Origin: CAWUFC02 sp963921335 | Lineage (GTDB): Bacteria > Pseudomonadota > Gammaproteobacteria > Pseudomonadales > Halieaceae | NCBI GenBank assembly: GCA_963921335.3 | Contig: CAWUFC020000002.1 | Location: 1,240,001-1,304,000, forward strand | Length of the DNA: 64,000 nt | Direction: 5' to 3' | Part shown: piece after piece, positions 1 to 9,923 of the stretch | Layout: each line of letters begins with the position of its first letter | Numbering within the stretch: the first letter of the stretch is position 1 | The notes under the pieces: model-generated | What the model was told of the DNA's origin: nothing | The model's input: the letters and a program-made list of their open reading frames with translations, nothing else | Databases searched by the model: none | Position numbers and translations under genes: made by a program

Positions 1-2
1 AC

Positions 3-953
3 AAAGCCGTGCGCGGGGTGTTCAACGAGGCCTTTAGGCCTAAAAAGATTGCCGAGCTCGACGACGAGGTGCGCGACCTGGCCTATAGCCTCATCGACGA
101 CTTTATCGATGACGGCCAATGCGATTGGGTGAGCCAGTTTGCTATCCCCCTGCCGCTCATAATTATCGGTCGGCAGATGGGCGCCAACCCGGAAGACATC
201 TGGCGTATAAAGGAATGGACCGAGGCTTTTTTCCATCGCATCAGCCTGATGCTCAACGAAGAGCAGGAACTGGATACGGTGCGCAAGGAGATCGAGGCAC
301 AACACTACTTTCAGCCCATCTTTGAGAAACTGCGCGCACAACCGGATGACTCCCTGCTGAGCGTACTGGTCAACACGGTGATCGAAGAATGGGGTCGCCC
401 CCTCAACGACAATGAACTGCACGCCGAGATGATGGCGGATACTTTTGTCGGAGGCTCCGAGACCACTACCAATGCTATTTCGGCTGGCGTCAAGCTCTTG
501 ATCGAACAACCGCAGGTCTGGCAGCAGCTGAGAAGTGATCCCGATCGATATCTAAAAACCTTTGTCGAAGAAGTGCTGCGGCTGGAATCACCGGTACAAA
601 GCTTGATGCGAAAAACCGCTTGCGATGTCGAACTCAGCGGCGTCACGATTCCAGCGGGCAGCCTGCTTAACATCCGCTACGCGGCCGCTAACAGGGATGA
701 GAGCCGCTTTGATCGCGCCACCGAAATTGACCTGGAGCGCAAAAACGCGGGGGGCCACATGGCTTTCGGCTCCGGCAAGCATCACTGCCTGGGCGCTCCA
801 CTGGCCCGCAGAGAGCTGTTCTGGACATTTACTGCTCTGGTCGATCGTATCGAGGAGATGTGGTTTACGCCCGACAAAAACACCTTCGAGTACCACCCCC
901 ACTTTCTGCTACGCTCACTGAAGGCTCTGCATATCAGCTTTAAACCCCGCTGA
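3..953 (+). CDS. Cytochrome P450, 3' part (runs off left edge)
   Basis: Haem-thiolate monooxygenase that would hydroxylate a lipophilic substrate; its ferredoxin partner is not in the window. The frame is already open at base 3, so the N-terminal quarter lies outside; about 316 codons remain of the usual 400-420. Visible in order: the I-helix oxygen-activation stretch GGSETTT (bases 450-470), the K-helix ExxR as EEVLRLE (from 567), and the haem loop FGSGKHHCLG (765-794) with the axial Cys codon at 786-788. It resembles the intact P450 at 12271-13521: both have a FA.PLPL segment after the missing N-terminus and an EY.P..LLR segment near the C-terminus, so they may be paralogues. It ends one base before a convergent ligase gene, with no room for a terminator. 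The substrate cannot be told. Confidence 0.9.
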   Translation, partial: KAVRGVFNEAFRPKKIAELDDEVRDLAYSLIDDFIDDGQCDWVSQFAIPLPLIIIGRQMGANPEDIWRIKEWTEAFFHRISLMLNEEQELDTVRKEIEAQHYFQPIFEKLRAQPDDSLLSVLVNTVIEEWGRPLNDNELHAEMMADTFVGGSETTTNAISAGVKLLIEQPQVWQQLRSDPDRYLKTFVEEVLRLESPVQSLMRKTACDVELSGVTIPAGSLLNIRYAAANRDESRFDRATEIDLERKNAGGHMAFGSGKHHCLGAPLARRELFWTFTALVDRIEEMWFTPDKNTFEYHPHFLLRSLKALHISFKPR

Positions 954-954
954 A

Positions 955-2334
955 TCAGGAGCTGTTAATCAGCGATACAAACTCTTCGTATTTGCCGGTA
1001 GGCCCGCGGGGAATGTCGTCTACCTGAACAAGGTTAATCCGATAGGGATAACCAAAATTGTCGACGATGCGTTGCTTCGTCTCGGCCTGCTCCTGCTCGG
1101 TGAGCGGCCGATCCAAACGCAGCCGCAACTCAATCGTATCCGGTGCGGTCTGCACATACTGGTAGCGGGCAATGGCCTCACAGTCGCGGATGACGGCCAG
1201 TTTACCGGGCCAGAATCGCTTTCCATCGGGGGTTTGTGCGTAATTACGAACCCGCCCCAGCACTGACTCAATGATGGGCGTCTGGCGACCGCAGTCGCAG
1301 CCCTCGCCCCAGCGAGCATAATCACCGAGCTCGTAGCGGATAAGTGGCGTGGCGAGATTGTGCAGGTTGGTGATTACCACCCTGCCCTGTTCACCGGGAC
1401 CCACCGGGCGATTGTGTTCATCCAACAACTCCGTGTACACGGTTTCGCTGGCCAGGTGCAATCGACCCGCTTTGCAGGGCATGGCGATATAACCGCATTC
1501 ATTGGCGGAATACATCTCGCTACAGGCCAGCCCAAAACCAGACTTCAGGCGCTGGCGCAGCTCAAGGTCGAGGGGTTCCGCCAGGGTAATGATTTCCTCC
1601 AAACTATCTGGCACCCCGCCATGGGCAGGCAGGTAGTCCAGCATTTCAGTAACAATACTGGGATAGGTCACCAAATAATGTGGCTTCACCTGGTGCAGCC
1701 AGCTAGCCAGGTGACCAGCACTGTGGCCGGCATGAATGCCGAAGCCGGGCCCGGTCTTGAAACACTGGGCAATGGGACCGCCCCAACTGCGCATACGAAT
1801 CCCCTCTGGCTGGCGGTAGTCAGGCCCCAGCGAGCGAATGGCGGCAAGGCGCTTGCCTCCATCGCGATTCATGGTCATGTAGTCACGAACCGTCCACGCG
1901 GCCCAGATCGTGCGGCTGTAGTGGGTGCCGTGCACAACGACCGGTATGCCGGTGGAACCCGAGGATTTAATCAGGCCAACAGGTAAGTGTTCGGCAGGCA
2001 CTTCGGCTACGCGAAGCTCCTCACCTCGACGACGGAATGCATCCTTTGTCACAAAGGGTATTTGTTGCCAGGTAAGCTCAAAGTCAGTCGAAGCAGATTC
2101 CAGACGAGACAACACTTCGCGATAGCAATCTGTTTGATAAAACGCTGAGTGCCGCACGGCCCAGCCCAGCAGCGCCCGTCGCTGCAATTGGCCGCCACGG
2201 TCCAGGCTCAATCGCTCGCCGCAGTAACTTTCGGCCAAAGCATTGACCAACGGCTTTAGCCGAGGCGAGGATTCCGAGAGGTACTCGGGCCAAACCACAG
2301 GTTTGTCGATGGTCTGCATAATCGGACCATACAC
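955..2334 (-). CDS. PaaK-like adenylate-forming CoA ligase
   Basis: A 459-residue member of the phenylacetate-CoA ligase (PaaK/coenzyme F390 synthetase) branch of the adenylate-forming enzymes. It would activate a carboxylic acid with ATP and pass the acyl-AMP to CoA. Seen: the phosphate-binding loop SSGSTGIP near residues 124-131, the ATP-contacting motif YELGD, a CDCG segment, and a C-terminal PRGPTGKYEEF carrying the expected catalytic Lys. The length suits the family. The start is uncertain: the longest form begins at a GTG with no clear ribosome site, and an ATG five codons in (2319) is equally possible. Convergent with the P450 at the left edge; together they could act on a hydrophobic or aromatic acid, but the substrate is unknown. 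Confidence 0.85.
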   Translation of the reverse strand: MYGPIMQTIDKPVVWPEYLSESSPRLKPLVNALAESYCGERLSLDRGGQLQRRALLGWAVRHSAFYQTDCYREVLSRLESASTDFELTWQQIPFVTKDAFRRRGEELRVAEVPAEHLPVGLIKSSGSTGIPVVVHGTHYSRTIWAAWTVRDYMTMNRDGGKRLAAIRSLGPDYRQPEGIRMRSWGGPIAQCFKTGPGFGIHAGHSAGHLASWLHQVKPHYLVTYPSIVTEMLDYLPAHGGVPDSLEEIITLAEPLDLELRQRLKSGFGLACSEMYSANECGYIAMPCKAGRLHLASETVYTELLDEHNRPVGPGEQGRVVITNLHNLATPLIRYELGDYARWGEGCDCGRQTPIIESVLGRVRNYAQTPDGKRFWPGKLAVIRDCEAIARYQYVQTAPDTIELRLRLDRPLTEQEQAETKQRIVDNFGYPYRINLVQVDDIPRGPTGKYEEFVSLINSS

Positions 2335-2669
2335 CAGAACAACACGTACCTGTAGCGCCTTACGTCCTATCTAACTGTTTTTAAAGCACAAATTGCTTAT
2401 TGCGCAGGTATAAGGACATCATTTAGGATATCGATAGCTAACTTTTTTCGTAATATGACGCTCTTTACTTCCCAGCAACCGCGCTTGAGCGTCTATAATT
2501 ACAAAAGGCCACTTCTAATTTTACTGCGTTGAAGCTCTGTGCAGGTTACTCGCAGTTCCAAGGGTAGTTGATACTAAGATGTATCCTTATTGTTGCGTGA
2601 TGTATTGACGACAGACGCACACCTTAGCGTCTGCCTTCATTAGGGAATCTATAAAAACGGAGTTTTGCT
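2335..2669. other. Intergenic region between divergent ligase and RTX genes
   Basis: A 335-base AT-rich gap separating the leftward ligase from the rightward RTX gene. I see no open frame worth calling and no RNA gene. It should hold promoters for both sides. TATAAT occurs at 2494-2499 but has no acceptable -35 partner. A 7-bp inverted repeat lies at 2612-2633. The last bases contain GGAG (2659-2662), the ribosome site of the RTX gene. Confidence 0.6.
2612..2633. promoter_or_regulatory. Inverted repeat upstream of RTX gene
   Basis: Perfect 7-bp arms CAGACGC (2612-2618) and GCGTCTG (2627-2633) around an 8-base loop, 36 bases before the GTG start of the RTX gene. The position fits an operator or a leader hairpin. 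No T-run follows, so it is not a simple terminator. Function is inferred from position only. Confidence 0.3.
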
Positions 2670-5600
2670 GTGTCTTCTTCAGTTACTGACCCAGGCATTC
2701 TGTCTCGTAATGACAACGATTCAGTACTGACCACCCATTTCAGCCTAGACCTGTTTGAGGACGACCCAGCAACCGGCAAGAAGGTACTCAGTGTTGGCGA
2801 ATCAGCTTAGCAACCTCAATTTGGATGTAGAGGAACTGATCGCCGGCGGCGTTCTGCAAATCAATCTTGACGATACGCCCGAGAATATCCAGCAATTCCT
2901 TGATGAAGATGAGGGTGAGGGACTGCCGCTGTTCGATTATGTCAGCAGTGTCAGTGCCGATGAGCCCATAGAGGTCTTCGTCAGCCTCTACGATGTTGAG
3001 GAACTGAACGGCGGCGACAACACCACGTTGGTCGCAGGCGGCTACATATGGGATTACCTGAATGCCGCCGACAATGGCATCGATCTTCAGGCTTTGGCAG
3101 CCCGCGATGACATTATTCTGTCACTGGAAGACTCGCTCATTAACTTTTACGAGGCAGAGCGTGCATTTGGCACCAAGCTGACCGATCCACTCTGGGAGCT
3201 TATCGACCCCGATCGAGTCTTCACCTGGGGCACCGTCGAGCAGCTGGAGAATTTTGATCTGGTGACATTTCAGAGCAGTAGCGGTCTGAACGTGACACCA
3301 AAACTGTCATGGGCAATTGGTGATATTGCGACCCTGGATGCAGCGCTGGCCAGCGACGGCGTTATTGGTGATGGCACGCTTTCTGACATTGAAGGCGTCA
3401 CCATTGTTGACAGCTATGCAAATATTCTAGCCGGTGGAAGCAACCTGGACACTGCCGTCAGTGAGGGTTTGCAGTGGGAAACAGAGATAGCGGACACCCT
3501 GCTCAATCTCAGTACCCAAAGTGATTTTTCCAGCCCTTATTTCGATAATATTTTCTTTTACACCGCTGACGACACCGTCGCCAATATTCGGGATGCGCTA
3601 GACAACGATAGTCTACCGACCGGGGTCGGTCCTGATGGTAACGGGGCTGTCGGGGGCCTCAGTATCAACCTGGACAGCGGCGCACCCACCGACGATGAAC
3701 TGCGTCTATCTCTTCAGGAGTTCGGCGATCTGTGGAACGCCGGTATCAGCTATTTCGAGCACGATGACAACGCGTATTTCGCGCTTGAAGGCCAGGTAGG
3801 CGACTGGGACTTTGCCCTGAACCTCGAAAGCCTGTGGCAGCTCTATCGCGGCGTGATCTTCAACAACAGTGGCGAGAGATCGGACCGGACCGAATTTGTT
3901 ATCAGGGATACTGCGAGCAACCTACAGCCAGTTGTAGAAGATAGTACCTCACTGTCTTTGGAGAACATCACGCGCATAGAAAACAGTGCCGGTTACCTGG
4001 AGGTGTATTCCGACACCGTATTCAGTGATTACAATTACAGCCCGGACATTACCTACGTGGCTGCGCCTGATCCCGAGGAAGAAGCGATCATCTGGGGCAT
4101 TGCATTCCTGGACGACGTGGTCAGCGGGTATTTTGCCCCGGACAACCTCGATGGGCCCTACCGAACAGACGGTGACACCCAAACCTATGTCGCTTTGAAC
4201 GTGTTTGACACCGACGAGGCCTTCGCATCGACTGACAACCGCGACTTTATCCTCAACGACCTGGATACATCCAGCGTATACCTGGCGTTTACGCAAATCG
4301 TCACCGACGGCGGCGAGGGCCAGGGCTTCGATGGAATTGTCGATGTGTTCGAAATAGCGACGCCCAATATCATTGATACCAGTCAGATTGTTGCCGAAAT
4401 TTCACGCTTTAGCCCCTGGGCCACCGGCGGCTTATTGCCGGACCAGGTATTCGGTGATGACATCAGTCTCCAAATTACGTTTACGGAGCCTTTGGATACC
4501 TCCTTCCGCGACTTCGAAGGGCTGGGCCCACGCGACTCAGCTGAAATTCAGGAAGGCAGAATGCCTATCGATATTTCTATTGAAGAGGTGAATGTTGACG
4601 AAGACGGCCTGGTAGACAGCCTGGTTAAGATTGATTTTGACAGCGCGTCTACCAGCTATGACGGCATTGCTGACGTCACTCTGACATTACACGACGTTGA
4701 CCCACTGCAGCTTACAACCTGGAACTTCGAGCGCAACGACAAAGAGATTAAATACATCACCTGGGAAGAGCTCAGCAATAATTCTGAGATCAGCGACTAC
4801 CATTGGAGCCTTTATAACCAGTTCATTGTTCGCGATGACGCCATTGGCGTTGCAAATTTCCTGAGGGCGTACTCGGAGTTCAGCGACTCAAGAATCAGCG
4901 ACATCAGCCCATTTACCGTTCAAGTCACAGATGGGGTGGTCGATTACGGCACCAACGAATTTGTAGACGGTGTATTTCTGTCAGACCATCCCGACACCCT
5001 AGTCGGTGGCAGCGGCAACGATGTGCTCATTGGCTTCGACGGCGACGACTACCTGGAGGGCGGCGCCGGTGACGATTTTCTAAATGGCGGAGGAGCCCCG
5101 TTCTCCAGCTATGATGGCGCAGACCAGATGACAGGCGGCCTGGGCAACGACACCTACACCGGTGGCACCGGCCCCGACTGGTACCATTTTGCCGATTTTA
5201 TTCCAGAGGGCGGCGATGACGTGATCACCGACTTCGATCCCTCAGAAGATCGGCTGGTATTGGCGGTCGAGGAAATCGGCGACATCAACGGCGATTTCGT
5301 CATCGATGATCTTGATCTGCAACTCGCCACGGTTGATCAAGGTGATCATCTCTACCTCGAGTTAAACCCAGACAAAACCATTACCTTTTTGAATCTGGAC
5401 AGCCTAATCGGCACGACAGTACTTTGGTCTGGTGAAACGACAATCAGTTTTGACGGCGATGACAGCGCCGACAACCTGCTCATCGATTCACTTTGGGTGC
5501 AGGATATTGAGCTGTTTGGCGGTGAAGACAGCATCACTATTGCTGCCACAGGAATTCTTGACGCCGATGCCGATTTGGGTGACGACAACGATACCTTCAC

Positions 5601-6924
5601 CAATAACGGCAGTATCGAATGGGCACATAACATTGAACTGGGCGCCGGCAATGACATTTATGATTCACGCAGCGGCTACCAGGCAAACACCTATGTGTAT
5701 GGCGGTGAAGGCAACGACACGTTCTACAACGGTTTTGGCGCAATGTTCGGCTATGGGGGTGACGGCAATGATACCTTCGTCGACTTCCAGGACCCGGAGC
5801 AGACCTTCTTCGGCTACGTAGGCGAGTTCAAGCCAGGAGATGGCACCGACACCATCGACTCCACCAGTGGCCTTATAGTGGTCAGTTACTCCGATGCACC
5901 CGCTGGTATTACCGCTGATCTGGCGGCAGGCAATGTTAGCGACGATGGCTGGGGTAATCTGGACACACTAATCAGCGTTGAAAATATTCAGGGCACCGGC
6001 GGCAGTGACACCCTCAACCTGTCTGATGATGAGAACTGGGCCTGGGCAGATTCTGGTGACGACACCATTAATGCCTATGGCGGTGACGATCATATTATTC
6101 CTGGCGCGGGCAGCGACACGATCGACGGCGGCGCGGGCAGCGACTGGGTAGAGTATTCCTGGGAAAGCTCGCATGAGCTGGTGGGTCCCAGATTACAGGC
6201 CACGCAGGGCATTTACGCGGACCTGCCCAATCAGACGGTAACCGATGCCTGGGGCGATACAGACATCCTAATGAGCGTCGAGAATGTCACCGGAACCAAT
6301 AGTTTTGGAGACACGCTTATCGCGCTGGACAGCGGCTCTACCCTCTTTGGACTGGATGGGAATGACACCCTGCTGGGAGGCAGCGGTGACGACGAGTTGT
6401 TTGGCGACTGGGGCGACGATGTGCTGCAAGGTAATGCCGGCAACGATAACCTTTACGATAGCGAGGGTAGCGATACTGTTCAGGGTGGCGATGGCGCTGA
6501 CCGGTTCTTTAATGGCGGGGGCGATGATCTGCTCACTGGTGGCAACGGCGGCGACTGGTTCTTCTACAATAATTTGAATCCGGTCGCACCGCCTACCGGC
6601 CACGACACCATCACCGATTTTGACACCTCTGAAGATGTCATTTACTTCGACGGTGCTGATATCGGCGACATAAACTTGGACTTCGTCGTCGACAGCAAGG
6701 ACGTGCTGCTGCTCAGCAATTATGATGGCACAGACACGGTCATTAGCCTGGCGGCAGATCGCACGATTACCCTGGAAAACAGCACTCTGGACTCAGATGA
6801 CATTTTCGTCACCGGCGAGACCAGTGGCGCTCCTTATCAGGGCACTACTGGACCAGACAACCTGGACATCAGCACCACATGGGTTCAGTACGTTAACCTG
6901 ATGGGGGGGGCAACGACACGCTGA
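2670..6924 (+). CDS. RTX calcium-binding repeat protein, N-terminal and central part (frameshifted)
   Basis: First part of a very large secreted protein of the RTX family, exported by type I secretion and folded by Ca2+ outside the cell. The best start is GTG 2670, preceded by GGAG at spacing 7; that frame runs 46 codons and stops at 2808-2810. The remainder continues one frame over, so a 1-base gain or 2-base loss lies near 2790-2808. The region from 2811 to about 4960 is acidic and has no domain I recognise. From about 5000 come nonapeptides such as GGSGNDVLIG and GGAGDDFLNG. An EF-hand-like loop, DINGDFVIDDLD, is at 5281-5316, and a second (INLDFVVDSKD) near 6667. The frame ends in a run of eight G (6903-6910), after which the same repeat pattern resumes in another frame. 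No secretion genes are adjacent; the type I system at 27.5-47 kb might serve it. Unmutated length would be about 2400 residues. Confidence 0.85.
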
Positions 6925-9160
6925 CCATTACTGCCACCGGCATCTTGCAGGCCGACGCCAATCTTGGCGAAGACGATGACACCGTCACCAACAATGGCCT
7001 CATCGATTTTGTCACTATCGAGCTGGGCGGCGGCAATGATACCTACGATTCACGCCTGGGCGACCAGGAATCCGTTAGGGTCTTTGGCGACGATGGCAAT
7101 GACACGTTCTACAACGGTCAGGGTTACCTCTCTGCATGGGGCGGCGCAGGTAATGACCAGTTCATAGACGTGCAGGATCCATTGTCCGTTAGCCTTTACC
7201 GCAGTGAGTTTTTCCCGGGCGATGGCGCAGATAACGTGGACTCTACCACTGGCCAGGTCGCAGTCAGGTACTATGACGCCCCTGCCGGTATTACCGCCGA
7301 TCTCGCCCTGGGCAGCGTCAGCAATGACGGCTGGGGCAATATAGATACGCTGATCGCCGTAGAGGGTATCGGTGGCTCCGGATTTAACGACACCTTAAAC
7401 CTGGACGACTCGGATAACCTCGCCTGGACTGAATCCGGCAATGACATCATTAACGCCCTGGGCGGCGATGATGACATCATCGGTGGCGCTGGCAATGACA
7501 CGCTGGACGGCGGCGACGGTGAAGATACGCTCAACTACGGTTGGTCTTATTCCAGAACCGGCGAGTTCACCGGAGAGCTTGCCACCCAGGGCGCTTATGT
7601 CGATTTGCAGAACAATATCGCCACTGACCCCTGGGGCGACACGGATACCATCAGCAATTTCGAGAATGCACTGGGCACCTACAGCTTTGGCGACACGCTG
7701 ATTGCGGCCAGCACCGGATCCTATCTGTGGGGCGGTAATGGTAACGACACCTTGATTGGTGGCGCCGGCGACGACCACCTGGATGGCTACGAGGGCGATG
7801 ACTCTATTTCAGGCGGCGATGGCGCAGACCTGATCTGGGACTACAGCGGCAACGACACCCTCACCGGGGGTGATGGCGTTGACCACTTTGATTTTTATAC
7901 CCCCTTCTTTCCAATCGGCCAACTAGAGGGCAACAAGGTCATCACCGATTTTGACGGCGACGTGATCAGCTTTGCGGCAAACGACATCGGTGACCAGGAT
8001 GGTAATTTCATTGTCGATTTTAACGATGTCAGCATGTTAAGCAGCGTCACCGGCGGAGATACGCTGATTAGCCTGCCCAGCGGAGCGAGCGTGCGGCTTC
8101 AGGGCTATACCACGCTGAATTCAGGCGACGTGGTACTGAATGGCAGCGCCAATGTCACACTGAGCGGTACGACTGGCCCTGAAAATATCGTGATCTCCAG
8201 CTTCCGTGATTTTGGCGGCGCCGACCTGATGGAAGGTGATGATACCATCACCATCACTGACGACGTCCTCACGCCAGCACCAGAAGGCAGCGCTACGGGC
8301 AGTCTTTTCTTCGGGGCAGGCAATGATGAACTGAATGTGTATGGCCAGCTCTACAACGCCTCTGTGTACTTTGGTCCCGATGATGACAACTTCTACAATT
8401 TCGGTGACCTCAATAATTCTTTCCTGGCTGGCGAAGATGGCAATGACTACTTCCAGATTGGCAGTGCATATTTCAACGCTATAAGCGGGGGCTCCGGCAA
8501 CGACTACCTGACAGACAGTAACCAACTGATCCCGAATGAGTTTGATCCCGGCCCCGGCAGCGACACGGCGGACTCGACCCTGGGGATACTGGTTATCGAC
8601 TATCGCACCACAGCTGGGCCTGTCGACGTCGACCTGAACGCAAATCAGGCACTGGACGACGGTTTTGGCTTTGTCGATACGCTGATCGAGGTAGAAGGCA
8701 TCTATGGCAGCCCTTTCGATGACGTGATAGCTGGCAACAGCTTGACCAATTACCTGAGCAGTGGATCAGGCAACGACACCGTCAGCGGCGGCACCGGGTT
8801 GGATCAGATTAACCCCGGGCCGGGTAATGATGAGGTTGATGGTGGCCCTGATTTCGACCACCTGCACTACAATGTGCATACATTTTCTACCGAGATAATC
8901 CCAACCTTCACCCAAGGTGTTAATGCGAACCTGGCGACCAATACCGTCATCGACCCCTGGGGTGGCACAGATACAGTCACCAATATCGAATCGATTCTGG
9001 GCACCGATCTGGTCGACACGCTCGTCGGCTACATGGACCCGATTACATTCTCAGGCAATGACGGTGCCGACACTCTGACCGGCGGCAGTGCCGGTGATCA
9101 ATTGATCGGCGGCGACGGCATCGACACCATTCATGGTATGGACGGAAACGACCTACTGAA
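5449..9160 (+). repeat. Three ~1.3-1.4 kb RTX super-modules
   Basis: The repeat region of the RTX protein is built from three long copies beginning near 5449 (FDGDDSADNL), 6835 (QGTTGPDNLD) and 8163 (SGTTGPENI), spaced about 1390 and 1330 bases. Copies one and two share, in order, an ATGIL..ADA segment, a NGTFYNG-like RTX block, DAPAGITADLA, DDGWGN(I)DTL, a WGDTD block, a further RTX block, an ITDFD segment and a degenerate EF-hand loop. The third copy is more divergent and runs into the C-terminal domain. This points to intragenic duplication of ~450-residue units. Confidence 0.7.
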
Positions 9161-9923
9161 TGGCGGTGCTGGCGCGGATATACTCACCGGTGGTCTGGGG
9201 GCAGACATCTTCTCTTACTACAGCCAGGCTGAATTTGGAGACTCTATAGCCGGGCTCACCAATATTGATCGCTTCGCCCTGGACGCCGGCGGCGATATTT
9301 TTGGCAGCGATGTCGTTTACAAGAAGTACGATTACTTTACTGATTACTACCAAACAGGCTATTCCTACTACACCGGGGGCAGCACACTAACGGGGACGAC
9401 ATCGGTGCCATTCGTCAACGGGGCAGTGACAGCTGCACATGTCATGGTGCTTAATGGAAACAGCGGCTCAGGGTATTTGTCTCACTCGAATGTAAATCTG
9501 TTGACCAACCCCTGGCAAAGTGGTCCTGGGCTACTCTTCTACCATCTGGGTAACGCGGCGATTGGGCAGGAAGCCACTGCTCTGGCCAACCTGCTCATTG
9601 GTGAAATGGCGACCAGCGTTCATGCAACAACTTACGTAAACGCAAATCCCTGGTCTAACTTCAGTCTCTACGGCAGCACCGTTGGCACGCCAAGCTACTC
9701 ATCTTATTTCGCCACAGGCGCAAATTTGCTGGCCTTCGCGATCATCAACGACAAAATACTAATGGCGACTGTAGAAAACTCTGGACTGGCTACCATCACT
9801 GCCGGTGAGGTTAACTCCGTAAAAACAATCGCGACCCTCACCAAGCCCTACTTCGGCACTGCTGCGCCTGGGCTAACAGTGATGGATAACAACTTTGGGG
9901 TTTACGGACTTACATTGATCTAA
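6945..9923 (+). CDS. RTX calcium-binding repeat protein, C-terminal part
   Basis: Continuation of the gene that starts at 2670, out of frame because of the G8 tract at 6903-6910; the last in-frame residues before it (VQYVNLMGG) and the first after it (NDTLTITATGIL) align with VQDIELFGG-EDSITIAATGIL in the preceding copy. It holds further GGxGxD repeats (e.g. GGAGNDTLDGG and GGDGIDTIHG), an EF-hand-like DQDGNFIVDFND near 7991, and a non-repetitive C-terminal domain from about 9230, rich in Tyr, Ser and Gly and ending VYGLTLI. That last part is where an uncleaved type I secretion signal would lie. There is no internal ribosome site that would make this a separate gene. The stop overlaps the convergent phosphodiesterase stop by 4 bases. 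Confidence 0.85.
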   Translation: MQADANLGEDDDTVTNNGLIDFVTIELGGGNDTYDSRLGDQESVRVFGDDGNDTFYNGQGYLSAWGGAGNDQFIDVQDPLSVSLYRSEFFPGDGADNVDSTTGQVAVRYYDAPAGITADLALGSVSNDGWGNIDTLIAVEGIGGSGFNDTLNLDDSDNLAWTESGNDIINALGGDDDIIGGAGNDTLDGGDGEDTLNYGWSYSRTGEFTGELATQGAYVDLQNNIATDPWGDTDTISNFENALGTYSFGDTLIAASTGSYLWGGNGNDTLIGGAGDDHLDGYEGDDSISGGDGADLIWDYSGNDTLTGGDGVDHFDFYTPFFPIGQLEGNKVITDFDGDVISFAANDIGDQDGNFIVDFNDVSMLSSVTGGDTLISLPSGASVRLQGYTTLNSGDVVLNGSANVTLSGTTGPENIVISSFRDFGGADLMEGDDTITITDDVLTPAPEGSATGSLFFGAGNDELNVYGQLYNASVYFGPDDDNFYNFGDLNNSFLAGEDGNDYFQIGSAYFNAISGGSGNDYLTDSNQLIPNEFDPGPGSDTADSTLGILVIDYRTTAGPVDVDLNANQALDDGFGFVDTLIEVEGIYGSPFDDVIAGNSLTNYLSSGSGNDTVSGGTGLDQINPGPGNDEVDGGPDFDHLHYNVHTFSTEIIPTFTQGVNANLATNTVIDPWGGTDTVTNIESILGTDLVDTLVGYMDPITFSGNDGADTLTGGSAGDQLIGGDGIDTIHGMDGNDLLNGGAGADILTGGLGADIFSYYSQAEFGDSIAGLTNIDRFALDAGGDIFGSDVVYKKYDYFTDYYQTGYSYYTGGSTLTGTTSVPFVNGAVTAAHVMVLNGNSGSGYLSHSNVNLLTNPWQSGPGLLFYHLGNAAIGQEATALANLLIGEMATSVHATTYVNANPWSNFSLYGSTVGTPSYSSYFATGANLLAFAIINDKILMATVENSGLATITAGEVNSVKTIATLTKPYFGTAAPGLTVMDNNFGVYGLTLI

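Noticed and set aside
1360..1986. A 208-codon plus-strand frame inside the PaaK-like gene
   Set aside because: It is antisense to clear ligase motifs, has no family features and no ribosome site.
2485..2499. TTGAGC with TATAAT as a promoter
   Set aside because: The boxes are only three bases apart, and no other -35 is suitably placed.
2795..2812. Programmed +1 frameshift at GCT TAG C in the RTX gene
   Set aside because: The slippage would need an Ala tRNA to re-pair on CTT, and there is no upstream stimulatory Shine-Dalgarno or known context; a plain indel is simpler.
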